From Luteirhabdus salina (GTDB taxonomy: Bacteria; Bacteroidota; Bacteroidia; Flavobacteriales; Flavobacteriaceae): a stretch of DNA of 64,000 bases. Location of the stretch: assembly GCA_025384855.1 (NCBI GenBank), contig JALAHT010000004.1:313846-377845 (forward strand). The letters run 5' to 3'. Positions within the stretch are counted from its first letter, which is position 1. Each line of letters opens with the position of its first letter. Below the pieces are notes generated by a model. The model made no database searches. It was given only the letters and a program-made list of their open reading frames with translations, and was not told where the DNA came from. The position numbers and the translations under genes were made by a program. Shown here piece by piece: positions 17,413 to 25,672 of the stretch.

Positions 17413-17850
17413 CTATAGGTCGTTGTTAAAATCATACCAAGCTGTCACGACACAATAGCCGGATTTTACAGCTACCTCATACACAGTGTTTTCACCATAA
17501 TCTTTCCATGTACGGTGATTGATTTTAGCCTTATTCTGTTGAATATTGGAAACTACCATATTCGTCTCCGAATAAGGGTCGAAGGTCTTCCATAAATGAC
17601 ATACCTCATTTCCATCACTATTCTCAAAAAAGTAGATTACTTTCGTTCGCACATAGGTGCCGCTTCTTCGAGAATACTGTTCCGTATCGTATTTGATATA
17701 CGACATCCCATCATCGGTTGTACCGACCTCGTATTGGTCTCCAAACTTTTCAATAACCTCCGCTTGGGACCAGCCGATTTGCGCGAAGACCAAGGGTGAA
17801 GTAAAAAACAAAAAAAGGAAAAGCGTAGTTTTTCTACATATATAGTTCAT
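17413..17850 (-). CDS. Secreted protein of unknown function
   Basis: 145 residues with a clear signal peptide (hydrophobic LFLFLFFTSPLVFA, cleavage near residue 23 before QIGWSQ). The mature part starts with GWSQAEVIEKFGDQYEVGTTDDGMSY, which looks like a small extracytoplasmic alpha/beta domain of the kind seen in BamE-like or protein-chaperone folds, but I do not assign a family. One cysteine pair (C95ish in NEVCHLW and the late GYCVVTAW) may form a disulfide. It stands alone, divergent from ffh, and its relation to the signalling operon is unclear. Confidence 0.6.
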   Translation of the reverse strand: MNYICRKTTLFLFLFFTSPLVFAQIGWSQAEVIEKFGDQYEVGTTDDGMSYIKYDTEQYSRRSGTYVRTKVIYFFENSDGNEVCHLWKTFDPYSETNMVVSNIQQNKAKINHRTWKDYGENTVYEVAVKSGYCVVTAWYDFNNDL

Positions 17851-18203
17851 TTTTACTGATGTTATCGATATTCAACATACCTTTTGAAAATTGTTAGTTA
17901 GCGATAACAGTAAGTAGGAGGTACTAGCAAAAATGGGATATATCTAATGTAGTGAATTTTTTTAACAAATTGGAATTCAATATCATAAATTAAAAAATAA
18001 CAATTATATCTTTAATTTTTATGAATAATTTTAGCATCATCATATTATAATAACCCTTTTCTTAATAAGTTGCTATTTTAAATGTGCTTGCTGACTTTAA
18101 TATTTGACTCCTTATTTCCAATCTGCAGTAATTCCCCTCGGCGCTTGCCAACTCTCTTGCCAATCCTTATCTTTGCGACTCTTATAAATGCACGATAAAT
18201 ACC
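17851..18203. other. 353-bp AT-rich divergent intergenic region before ffh
   Basis: No gene or hairpin terminator is visible. The left two thirds is very AT-rich and gives only short reading frames; the right end holds the ffh promoter (TTG at 18145 and TATCTTTG at 18168). Nothing else supported. Confidence 0.6.
18145..18175 (+). promoter_or_regulatory. ffh promoter, -33 and -7 boxes
   Basis: TTG at 18145-18147 and TATCTTTG at 18168-18175, 20 bases apart, matching the Bacteroidota TTTG / TAnnTTTG arrangement. The ATG of ffh is at 18204. Confidence 0.7.
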
Positions 18204-19532
18204 ATGTTTGATAATTTAAGCGACAAGCTCGATAAGGCAATGCACGTCCTAAAAGGACACGGCCAAATTACCGAAGTAAACGTAGCGGAAACCCTAAAGG
18301 AAGTGCGACGTGCACTATTGGATGCCGATGTCAATTTCAAAACGGCAAAAGAATTTACCAATACGGTAAAGGAAAGGGCTTTGGGGCAGGATGTTCTTAC
18401 ATCGCTTCAACCTGGTCAATTGATGGTGAAGCTCGTAAAGGATGAGCTAACCGAATTGATGGGAGGCGAAACGGCTGGTATTGACCTAAGTGGTGCTCCC
18501 ACCGTTATCTTAATGTCGGGACTCCAGGGTAGTGGTAAAACGACTTTCTCCGGTAAATTAGCGAATTACTTAAAATCGAAAAAAACCAAGAAACCTTTGT
18601 TGGTGGCATGTGATGTATACCGTCCTGCCGCAATCAACCAGTTGCATGTTGTTGGTGAACAAATCAATGTTGATGTTTACAGTGAAGAAGGCAATATGAA
18701 TCCTGTTGAAATTGCCCAAAATGCGATTCAACATGCAAAGGAAAATGGACACAATGCCGTAATTGTCGATACCGCGGGTCGCTTGGCCATCGATGAAACG
18801 ATGATGACGGAAATAGCCAATATTCACCAAGCTATCACTCCAAATGAAACGTTGTTCGTGGTCGATTCCATGACAGGCCAGGATGCGGTGAATACGGCCA
18901 AAGCCTTTAATGATCGTTTGGATTTCGACGGCGTTGTCCTTACGAAATTGGATGGTGATACTCGCGGGGGTGCTGCGCTTTCCATCAAAAGTGTTGTAAA
19001 CAAACCAATTAAGTTTATCGGTACGGGTGAGAAAATGGACGCTATCGATGTGTTCCACCCTGCACGTATGGCCGATCGTATTTTGGGGATGGGTGATGTG
19101 GTGTCGCTGGTAGAACGTGCGCAAGAGCAATATGATGAAAAGGAGGCCCGTAAACTTCAGAAGAAGATCGCAAAAAATCAGTTTGGGTTCGACGATTTTA
19201 TGAGTCAGATCCAACAGGTGAAGAAGATGGGTAGTATGAAGGATTTGGTTGGAATGATTCCTGGTGCTGGAAAAGCGTTGAAGGGGGTCGATATCGACGA
19301 TGATGCTTTCAAAGGAATTGAAGCCATTATTCAGAGTATGACGCCTGAAGAACGGAGCACGCCGTCTGTACTAAATGGAAGTCGGAAGAAACGTATTGCA
19401 AAAGGTAGTGGGACCTCGGTTCAGGAGGTGAATCAACTGTTGAAGCAATTCAACCAAATGAGCAAAATGATGAAGATGATGCAAGGTGGTGGAGGCCGTA
19501 AGATGATGCAGATGATGAAGAATATGAGGTAG
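18204..19532 (+). CDS. ffh: Signal recognition particle protein Ffh (SRP54)
   Basis: 442-residue GTPase that binds signal sequences with the 4.5S-type RNA and delivers ribosomes to FtsY. The N domain (1-90) precedes the G domain with P-loop GLQGSGKTTFSGKLA, DTAGRLAIDE and TKLDGDTRGGA. The methionine-rich M domain occupies the C-terminus, ending MSKMMKMMQGGGGRKMMQMMKNMR-like sequence. Length is normal. It has its own promoter and no obvious terminator; the repeat-filled spacer to folD follows. No SRP RNA gene is seen nearby. Confidence 0.98.
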   Translation: MFDNLSDKLDKAMHVLKGHGQITEVNVAETLKEVRRALLDADVNFKTAKEFTNTVKERALGQDVLTSLQPGQLMVKLVKDELTELMGGETAGIDLSGAPTVILMSGLQGSGKTTFSGKLANYLKSKKTKKPLLVACDVYRPAAINQLHVVGEQINVDVYSEEGNMNPVEIAQNAIQHAKENGHNAVIVDTAGRLAIDETMMTEIANIHQAITPNETLFVVDSMTGQDAVNTAKAFNDRLDFDGVVLTKLDGDTRGGAALSIKSVVNKPIKFIGTGEKMDAIDVFHPARMADRILGMGDVVSLVERAQEQYDEKEARKLQKKIAKNQFGFDDFMSQIQQVKKMGSMKDLVGMIPGAGKALKGVDIDDDAFKGIEAIIQSMTPEERSTPSVLNGSRKKRIAKGSGTSVQEVNQLLKQFNQMSKMMKMMQGGGGRKMMQMMKNMR

Positions 19533-19539
19533 TGAGCCG

Positions 19540-19567
19540 TAGGCTATAGGCTGTATGCTGTATGCAA
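19540..19567. repeat. Four tandem 7-bp units after ffh
   Basis: Units TAGGCTA, TAGGCTG, TATGCTG, TATGCAA lie head to tail (consensus TA[GT]GC[TA][AG]). They begin eight bases beyond the ffh stop codon. No open frame or hairpin explains them. Confidence 0.7.
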
Positions 19568-19631
19568 TAAGGAGTAAGCGGATAGTTTATTTGATATAAA
19601 ATTCTAATAAGAATATTTTTAATCTCTTTAT

Positions 19632-19679
19632 AGCTCTGAAACATTGCAACTCTGTAGCTTTGCAGCTTTGATACTTTGC
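19632..19679. repeat. Six tandem 8-bp units between ffh and folD
   Basis: Units AGCTCTGA, AACATTGC, AACTCTGT, AGCTTTGC, AGCTTTGA, TACTTTGC follow without gaps, with invariant C at position 3 and TG at 6-7. The period is exact while the bases drift, which suggests old slippage expansion. Confidence 0.7.
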
Positions 19680-19695
19680 CCCTCACTACTAACAC

Positions 19696-19745
19696 CTCAA
19701 TTCTCAATACTAGTATCTCAATTCTCAACAATAACATTTCAATAC
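19696..19745. repeat. About 2.4 copies of a 21-bp unit before folD
   Basis: Two adjacent 21-bp units, both starting CTCAATTCTCAA, run from 19696 to 19737; a third, truncated and diverged copy (TTCAATAC) runs on to about 19745, eight bases before the folD ATG. Confidence 0.6.
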
Positions 19746-19752
19746 TTACCAA

Positions 19753-20631
19753 ATGACAATCCTCGACGGAAAAAAAGTTAGCAACGACATTAAAAATGAA
19801 ATCAAGGCTGAGGTGGATGCCATGAAAGCCAATGGCGAGAAAGTTCCGCATTTAGCTGCTGTGATTGTTGGAGATGATGGTGCCAGCCTCACGTATGTGA
19901 ACAGTAAGGTAAAGTCGTGCGAGCGCGTAGGATTTGAAAGCACCATGATTCGCTTGCCACATACTACTAGCGAGTTGGAGTTGTTGAAGAAAATTAAGGA
20001 GTTGAACAATAATGATGATATCGATGGCTTCATTATTCAATTACCACTTCCACCGCAAATAGATACCCAAAAAGTATTGATGGCAGTTGATCCGAGTAAG
20101 GATGTCGATGGTTTCCATCCAGAAAATTTTGGTAGGATGGCCTTGGATATGAGTACTTTTATTCCCGCAACACCATTCGGAATTCTCGAATTGTTAGAGC
20201 GTTATGATGTCGATACCAAAGGAAAGCATACGGTGGTTATCGGTCGAAGCCATATTGTTGGCCGACCCATGAGTATCTTGATGAGCCGTAAAGGTTGGCC
20301 GGGAAATAGTACGGTAACGCTAACCCATAGTAGCACTAAAAATATCGCGCAGATTACCACGCAGGCCGATATCATTATTTCGGCACTTGGGGTGCCCGAT
20401 TTCGTCAAAGCTGAAATGGTTCGTGACGATGCCGTCATTATCGACGTGGGTATCACGCGTGTACCCGATGAAAATGCAAAACGTGGTTATGTTTTGAAAG
20501 GTGATGTTGATTTCGAAAACGTGAGTAAGAAGGCAAGTTTCATAACGCCTGTTCCAGGTGGTGTCGGGCCGATGACTATTGCCATGCTTCTAAAAAATAC
20601 GCTGCTCGCAAGGGAGCAGCGCAGGGTATAA
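19753..20631 (+). CDS. folD: Bifunctional methylenetetrahydrofolate dehydrogenase/cyclohydrolase
   Basis: 292 residues, normal length. Converts 5,10-methylene-THF to 10-formyl-THF with NADP in the cytosol. Catalytic Lys lies in YVNSKVKSCERVG, with the substrate loop GFIIQLPLPP and DVDGFHPENFG. The NADP-binding part has VIGRSHIVGRPM and the C-terminal signature PVPGGVGPMTIAMLLKNT. It follows ffh on the same strand across a repeat-filled 220-bp spacer, and converges on the YkvA-type gene 17 bp beyond. Confidence 0.97.
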   Translation: MTILDGKKVSNDIKNEIKAEVDAMKANGEKVPHLAAVIVGDDGASLTYVNSKVKSCERVGFESTMIRLPHTTSELELLKKIKELNNNDDIDGFIIQLPLPPQIDTQKVLMAVDPSKDVDGFHPENFGRMALDMSTFIPATPFGILELLERYDVDTKGKHTVVIGRSHIVGRPMSILMSRKGWPGNSTVTLTHSSTKNIAQITTQADIIISALGVPDFVKAEMVRDDAVIIDVGITRVPDENAKRGYVLKGDVDFENVSKKASFITPVPGGVGPMTIAMLLKNTLLAREQRRV

Positions 20632-20648
20632 GTTCACATGTCTGTTGT

Positions 20649-21122
20649 TTAACTTTCAGTAGCAGCTTCTGCACGTTGTAAGCGCCAGTCCAAATATTTG
20701 TGAAGGTCGCTTTCAATCCATCCCATACCAATACTCAATACTGCTAAATCGTCAATATATCCCAATCCTGGGATAAAATCTGGAATCACATCCATAGGAT
20801 TCAAAACGTACAGTAGTGCCAATGCAATGCTCGCTATGGTAAACCATGGAACACTAGGGTAACTTCCGCTTCGAACATCCTTAAGCATTGAAAGCATAAT
20901 TTTTCCGAGTTCGGCATATTTTCTCAATGGGCTTGCGTTACTTAGTTTGCGGGCGATCTCTTCTTCATTCTCCATGACGATTTCAACATCGTCATCGTTT
21001 ATCTTATCAACGTTCTCCTTAATATTGTCTTCAGTGAATCCTTCATTCATCAGTGCAATATTTGACTGTGAGGAAGTGCTTCCCGAATCGGTGGGTTTCT
21101 TTTTTTTCTTATTGAATAGCAT
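20649..21122 (-). CDS. YkvA/DUF1232 family membrane protein
   Basis: 157 residues. A basic, serine-rich start (NKKKKKPTDSGSTSS) and an acidic middle segment precede the DUF1232 core: PWFTIASIALALLYVLNPMDVIPDFIPGLGYIDD, where the helix plus PxDxIPDxIPxxGxxDD signature is conserved. The function of the family is unknown; it is associated with the inner membrane. It converges on folD 17 bp away with no strong terminator between them. Confidence 0.85.
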   Translation of the reverse strand: MLFNKKKKKPTDSGSTSSQSNIALMNEGFTEDNIKENVDKINDDDVEIVMENEEEIARKLSNASPLRKYAELGKIMLSMLKDVRSGSYPSVPWFTIASIALALLYVLNPMDVIPDFIPGLGYIDDLAVLSIGMGWIESDLHKYLDWRLQRAEAATES

Positions 21123-21187
21123 AGGTCATTTTTCTTTTATTATTAGAAAAATAGAAAATCCATTGGAACTACTGTTTTAAAATTTTG

Positions 21188-21667
21188 TTATAAAATAAAG
21201 GAAATAGAAACCGCTATGGCAATCACTATGAATAGATACACCAACCAATACGGTCGAAGTTTTTTTGGGTTTCGACCAAATGCTAGCACTGTAAGCCTAT
21301 AATAGAAAGAGCGATTTTTTGCGATATGATTGTAGGCGTGATCGCATGCTTTTTGAAACCAGCGGTATTTGTGATACCACGAATGCCAACCATTGCTTTT
21401 TTTACTGTGAGTAAAACTTCTGAAAGCGGAATCCGGACCGCTAAAGACGGAACCATCTATTTCGATGAGGCGGGATGCTTTTTTAAACTCCTTTAAGGGA
21501 ATGTCAGGAAAATCGGAAGCGACCTCTTGATAGGTTTTATATGTAATGGAAGCTTCGGTTAGCTGTTGCCAGTGTGTGATCCAATACTTGCAGAACCCAC
21601 ATTCGCCATCCCAAACCATCGTATTTTCTGACGGTGGATATTCGGTACGTTCAAATTTCTTGAACAT
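21188..21667 (-). CDS. DCC-family thiol-disulfide oxidoreductase-like protein (DUF393)
   Basis: 159 residues. The start holds MVWDGECGFCKYWITHW, which carries the DxxCxxC signature of the DCC family (thioredoxin-like). The family name comes from this motif; its physiological role is unknown. A C-terminal hydrophobic helix (VYLFIVIAIAVSISFIL) probably anchors it in the membrane. It follows the AI-2E-type transporter by 3 bp on the same strand and is likely co-transcribed with it. Confidence 0.85.
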   Translation of the reverse strand: MFKKFERTEYPPSENTMVWDGECGFCKYWITHWQQLTEASITYKTYQEVASDFPDIPLKEFKKASRLIEIDGSVFSGPDSAFRSFTHSKKSNGWHSWYHKYRWFQKACDHAYNHIAKNRSFYYRLTVLAFGRNPKKLRPYWLVYLFIVIAIAVSISFIL

Positions 21668-21670
21668 ATG

Positions 21671-22702
21671 CTATAACTTTTCCTCAGGAGTAGCCTGTTT
21701 TCCGTATTCTTCACGATAGATGCGAACGATAATTAAAAACAAACTAATTAGTAGGGGCCCAAAAATAAGTCCGATAAACCCAAAAAGTGGTACACCTACC
21801 ACCACTCCAATAAAAGTGATGAGAGGATGAATATCATCGAGTTTTTTTAAGGCATACATTCGGAAAATATTATCGGTAGAGCCTACTACTATGAAACCAT
21901 ATAATAGAATTCCCCACGCTTGAAAGGTATCACCCGCAGATAGGGTAAGAATGAAAACAGGTAAGATTCCGACAAGCGTTCCTATAAAGGGAATCATCGA
22001 ACCGATGGTAGTAATGACAAACCAAAAGAGTGGATCTTCAATGCCAAAAATGAAAAAACCGATTAAGGCTACGACACCTTGTGCCAAGGCAACCAAGGGA
22101 ATACCAATAGCATTGGCGCGCACTTTAGCATTGGCTTCATTGCCAATAACCTTTAGGTTCCTATCGCTTATAGGAATATAATTAAACAATGAGGAACGCA
22201 TCTGTTTCCTGTCTGTAAACATATAGTACAGCATAAAGTACATCAACCCAATCGCGATAAACATATCGAAGGTGCCTCCCGCGAAACTCTGCAATTGCGT
22301 TGAAATCCAGGAAGAGATTTCGGAAGTGTTAATCTGTGAGGTAAGGTCATATCCCAATCGACCTTCCCAATCATCCAATTGTGTTTTAAACGCTTGGATC
22401 ACCTCTTCAGAATTCTTCACGGCATTTCCAATTTTATTTCCCAGCATCAGGATAATACCAGATACGGGAAGTAATATGCCTACGAAAGAAATAAACATCA
22501 ATAAAGCGGCAGCTAAATCGGGATTCCAACCTTTCTTCTTCGTTAGGTTCTTCATCCAACCACGCATCAATACGTAAATCGTAACGGCTCCCAAAACACC
22601 CGACAGGTACGGCATCATTTCACCGAAAATTAAGGCACCCAAAAATATAATGAGTAGGAGCACAAACAGTTGTCGGATAATATTGGGTGAAATTGATTTC
22701 AT
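21671..22702 (-). CDS. AI-2E family transporter (PerM/YdiK-like)
   Basis: 343-residue polytopic membrane protein with about eight hydrophobic segments and the family's mid-protein amphipathic region (GNKIGNAVKNSEEVIQ). Family members include TqsA, an exporter of AI-2, and other permeases; the substrate here cannot be told. The C-terminal block GVPLFGFIGLIFGPLLISLFL is the conserved family signature. The gene starts next to the VOC gene and leads into the DCC gene, so the three form a tight group. Confidence 0.88.
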   Translation of the reverse strand: MKSISPNIIRQLFVLLLIIFLGALIFGEMMPYLSGVLGAVTIYVLMRGWMKNLTKKKGWNPDLAAALLMFISFVGILLPVSGIILMLGNKIGNAVKNSEEVIQAFKTQLDDWEGRLGYDLTSQINTSEISSWISTQLQSFAGGTFDMFIAIGLMYFMLYYMFTDRKQMRSSLFNYIPISDRNLKVIGNEANAKVRANAIGIPLVALAQGVVALIGFFIFGIEDPLFWFVITTIGSMIPFIGTLVGILPVFILTLSAGDTFQAWGILLYGFIVVGSTDNIFRMYALKKLDDIHPLITFIGVVVGVPLFGFIGLIFGPLLISLFLIIVRIYREEYGKQATPEEKL

Positions 22703-23128
22703 CTATGTTGTGGCAAAAAGTTGATCGTTATTCTTGAAGGCCTTAAATTCTAATGCATTACCTGAAGGATCCTTAAAAAACATAGTCATCTGTTCACCCG
22801 GTTTTCCTTCAAAGCGAAGATAAGGTTCAATGATAAAGGTAACATTTTTGTTTTTGAGTTGTTCGGAAAAGGTTTCAAATACATCCCATTTCAGTACCAC
22901 CCCAAAGTGGGGGACCGGTACACTTTTGCCATCGACGGGGTTGATAGCTTCAGAAGAAATATCTTCTTTTGGTTTATAGTGAATGACCAATTGGTGACCG
23001 AAAAAATTGAAGTCGACCCAATGGTCGCTGCTTCGTCCTTCTTCACAACCTAATACATCGCGATAAAATGTGCGACATTCTTCTAGGTTATAAACAGGGA
23101 TGGCTAGGTGAAAAGGTTGTATAGACAT
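22703..23128 (-). CDS. VOC family protein (glyoxalase/dioxygenase fold)
   Basis: 141 residues with paired beta-alpha-beta-beta-beta halves: PFHLAIPVYNLEECRTFYRDVLGC in the first, PHFGVVLKWDVFETFSEQL in the second. Candidate metal ligands are His7, His58ish in FGHQLVIHY and a late Glu (ALEFKAF). The reaction cannot be assigned, as VOC proteins range from glyoxalases to dioxygenases and antibiotic resistance proteins. It abuts the transporter downstream and overlaps the stop of the preceding gene by one base. Confidence 0.85.
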   Translation of the reverse strand: MSIQPFHLAIPVYNLEECRTFYRDVLGCEEGRSSDHWVDFNFFGHQLVIHYKPKEDISSEAINPVDGKSVPVPHFGVVLKWDVFETFSEQLKNKNVTFIIEPYLRFEGKPGEQMTMFFKDPSGNALEFKAFKNNDQLFATT

Positions 23129-23370
23129 CAGTTGTTTTCTCGTAAAGCTTCGATTAATTCATCTTTGTTCATTTCGGAACGTCCCTCAATATCAGCATTT
23201 TGGGCTTGTTCGTAAAGTTCGTCCTTGGTCCATTTTTCGTAGGGTTTAGATTGTCCACCTTTTTTTCCGGCATTCTCGGTATTTGCAATTCGGGCTGCTT
23301 TCTCTTTACTATAGCCTTTGTTGCGCAATTCCTCGTATTGATCCTCATTCTTTATTCTGTCATCTGCCAT
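23128..23370 (-). CDS. Small Rho-N/SAP-like helical protein (DUF7218-like)
   Basis: 80 residues from the ATG at 23370; an upstream ATG at 23439 would run through a terminator stem, so I reject it. The N-terminal half is KNEDQYEELRNKGYSKEKAARIAN, and the C-terminal WTKDELYEQAQNADIEGRSEMNKDELIEALREN is an HeH/Rho-N type nucleic-acid-binding fold. These small proteins may be DNA- or RNA-associated and are widespread in Bacteroidota; no function is known. The stop overlaps the next gene's start by one base. Confidence 0.8.
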   Translation of the reverse strand: MADDRIKNEDQYEELRNKGYSKEKAARIANTENAGKKGGQSKPYEKWTKDELYEQAQNADIEGRSEMNKDELIEALRENN

Positions 23371-23402
23371 CGCTGTTTCCTTTTTCTGATTGTACCGAAA
23401 GT

Positions 23403-23434
23403 TAAAAAGAAAGCCCCGCGTAACCGCGAGGCTT
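23403..23434 (-). terminator. Terminator after the lipoprotein gene
   Basis: A ten-bp GC-rich stem (AAGCCTCGCG / CGCGGGGCTT on the minus strand, one G:U pair) around GTTA, followed by TCTTTTTAA. It lies 24 bases past the stop of the lipoprotein gene at 23458. Confidence 0.85.
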
Positions 23435-23457
23435 AACAAAACATTTACAGCCGACCC

Positions 23458-24051
23458 TTATTCCTGATCGGTCGAAATCTCATAATCGGGTTCTTCAATA
23501 TCCCATCCAATCATAAAATATTTGAAGGTTGCTTCATTAGGAATCTGGCTCGCTTCAATCTTTGCGTCGGGATTGTATCGAAGGTTTTCCGGCAATTGTT
23601 TTTTATCGATTGTTAGATATACTTCCGAATCCTTCAAAAATACAATAACCGAATTGATGGCATTCTCTACTTTTTCGATGGTATAATTATCCTTCACATC
23701 TTTAAAAGTACTAGCTTTCGTAAGTCCTTTTTCAGTTTTATATCGCGAATCGAATACCTGGATGTTATCAATGTACGATTCAGGATCATTTTCATCTTCA
23801 GGGGAAATCAACAATAATTTTTCACCTTCCTTGCTGTAGATTTCAACTTCACCTTGGGTATCAAGAGCGTTTTTCACCCTGCTCAATTTTACGATGGAGT
23901 CTTCAGCAAAAATGGAATCGACATGCTTCATTCGCATCTCTTTAGTAATCTTACCTACAGAATCACCCGTAATTAAAAAAGGATCTTTTTCTTTAGTACA
24001 GCTAGCAAGAATAAATCCGGCTATTGCGATAAATAATATGCTTTTCTTCAT
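23458..24051 (-). CDS. Putative lipoprotein of unknown function
   Basis: 197 residues with a lipobox IAGFILASCTK (lipidated Cys at 18), no CxxC, and a mixed beta-rich body. Segments such as GEVEIYSKEGEKLLLIS and VIVFLKDSEVYLTIDKKQLP suggest an extracytoplasmic beta domain. I do not recognise a family. It ends at its own terminator. The next gene upstream on this strand is the HerA-like ATPase, 22 bp away, so the lipoprotein may be its operon partner. Confidence 0.6.
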   Translation of the reverse strand: MKKSILFIAIAGFILASCTKEKDPFLITGDSVGKITKEMRMKHVDSIFAEDSIVKLSRVKNALDTQGEVEIYSKEGEKLLLISPEDENDPESYIDNIQVFDSRYKTEKGLTKASTFKDVKDNYTIEKVENAINSVIVFLKDSEVYLTIDKKQLPENLRYNPDAKIEASQIPNEATFKYFMIGWDIEEPDYEISTDQE

Positions 24052-24073
24052 AGCATTACATTGTTTTTGATGG

Positions 24074-25591
24074 TTATTTTAAGAGTTTTCCGAGTATACC
24101 CAAAACGCTTCTGATAACAGTAGGGCTACTCAATACTTTTACGATTGGATTTTGGCGGGTACTTTTTCGAGACGACGACCGACTGCGAACTGCTTTCTTC
24201 TCTTTTTCAGCTTTTTCCTTCGCTTCTTCCTTTTCGGCAATATCGATTTTTTCGTTCAAAAGCTCGTAGGCGCTCTCTCGATCGACAGCTTCATTATACT
24301 TGTCGATTAACTTTGAGTCGTTTAGTAGGTCCTTCAGTTCTTTATCTTCCAATACATCCATTCTACTCATCGGAGCACGCATAAGCGTTGCCGCTAATGG
24401 AGTGGGAATCCCTTTTTCGTTTAAGGCCGATACCAACGCCTCTCCAATACCTAACGAGGTAAGTACTTCATCGGTTTCGTAATACTCTGAAATCGGATAA
24501 TTTTCCGCTGTAAGCTTAATCGCTTTTCTATCTTTAGCGGTGAACGCTCGTAACGCATGTTGCACTTTTAGTCCAAGCTGACTTAGTACCGCATCCGGTA
24601 CATCGGTTGGGTTTTGAGTTACAAAGTATAATCCAACTCCTTTCGAGCGAATCAATTTTACGATACTTTCAATTTGGTCGAGTAGGGCATCGCTCGCTTC
24701 TTTAAAGATCAGGTGAGCCTCATCGATAAAAATCACCAATTCTGGCCGGCCAGAATCGCCTTGTTCTGGAAAAGTTGTGTAGATTTCAGCCAGTAGGCTC
24801 AACATAAAGGTAGAAAACAATTTTGGTCGGTCCTGAATATCTGTCAATCGAACGATATTAATATACCCACGACCGTCTTCATCTATGCGAAGTAAATCGT
24901 CGGTATCGAACGATTTTTCACCAAAAAACAAATCGCCCCCTTGCTGTTCCAATGCTACAATACGACGAAGTATCGCGCCTGTTGAAGCTGAGGAGATACG
25001 GCCATATGCTTCAGAAAACTCCTCCTTTCCCTCATTCGTGGCATACTGGAGAATTTTTTTAAAATCCTTTAAATCGAGCAACGGAAGTTTGTTATCGTCG
25101 CAGTATTTGAAAATGACCGAAATAATACCTGCCTGTGTTTCACTCACGTCCAAAATTCGAGACAATAGCACGGGGCCGAACTCGCTAACGGTAGCCCGTA
25201 AGCGAACACCATTCTGCTCTGAAAGCGACATGATTTCAACCGGAAACTTCTGAGGCGTGAATGGGATACCTATTTTTTCGTGGCGTTCATCAATCTTACG
25301 ATGACCAGGACTAGGCTGTGCGATACCACTGAGGTCACCCTTCATATCCATTAATAAGACAGGAACACCTTTTTCGGAAAGATTTTCTGCCAGTACCTGC
25401 AAGGTTTTGGTCTTACCAGTTCCCGTAGCACCAGCAATCAATCCGTGCCGATTCATAGTTTTCAACGGAACTTTTATCAAGGCATTGGTCATGGTTTCGC
25501 CATCAAGCATGGCTGCTCCTAGCGTGATAGATTCTCCTTCGGTTTGGTAACCATTGGTGATATGATCAAAAAAAGCTTGTTTGTCTGCCAT
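24074..25591 (-). CDS. HerA/DUF853-type ATPase (YjgR-like)
   Basis: 505 residues, a P-loop ATPase of the HerA/FtsK superfamily. Walker A is GLIAGATGTGKTKTLQ (about 52-67) and Walker B is LVIFIDEAHLIF (about 286-297); VGLYFVTQNPTDVPDAVLSQLG is a conserved sensor region. Such proteins (E. coli YjgR) have no firm function; the family link is to DNA translocation or repair. The C-terminal tail is highly basic and low complexity (KEKAEKEKKAVRSRSSSRK), suggesting nucleic-acid contact. It ends 22 bp before the lipoprotein gene. Confidence 0.87.
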   Translation of the reverse strand: MADKQAFFDHITNGYQTEGESITLGAAMLDGETMTNALIKVPLKTMNRHGLIAGATGTGKTKTLQVLAENLSEKGVPVLLMDMKGDLSGIAQPSPGHRKIDERHEKIGIPFTPQKFPVEIMSLSEQNGVRLRATVSEFGPVLLSRILDVSETQAGIISVIFKYCDDNKLPLLDLKDFKKILQYATNEGKEEFSEAYGRISSASTGAILRRIVALEQQGGDLFFGEKSFDTDDLLRIDEDGRGYINIVRLTDIQDRPKLFSTFMLSLLAEIYTTFPEQGDSGRPELVIFIDEAHLIFKEASDALLDQIESIVKLIRSKGVGLYFVTQNPTDVPDAVLSQLGLKVQHALRAFTAKDRKAIKLTAENYPISEYYETDEVLTSLGIGEALVSALNEKGIPTPLAATLMRAPMSRMDVLEDKELKDLLNDSKLIDKYNEAVDRESAYELLNEKIDIAEKEEAKEKAEKEKKAVRSRSSSRKSTRQNPIVKVLSSPTVIRSVLGILGKLLK

Positions 25592-25672
25592 GATCCAAAT
25601 TTTGGGTAAAAATACTATTTATACCCAACATACAGCTTGAAATTTGGCGCAATGAAAAAAGCAAGTATGGAT

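Noticed and set aside
18570-19214. Long open frame on the minus strand opposite ffh
   Set aside because: It lies wholly inside the strongly conserved Ffh coding region, has no start signal, and its protein shows no family resemblance.
20601-20620. Hairpin GCTGCTC / GAGCAGC at the end of folD as a terminator
   Set aside because: It lies inside the coding sequence and no T-run follows on either strand.
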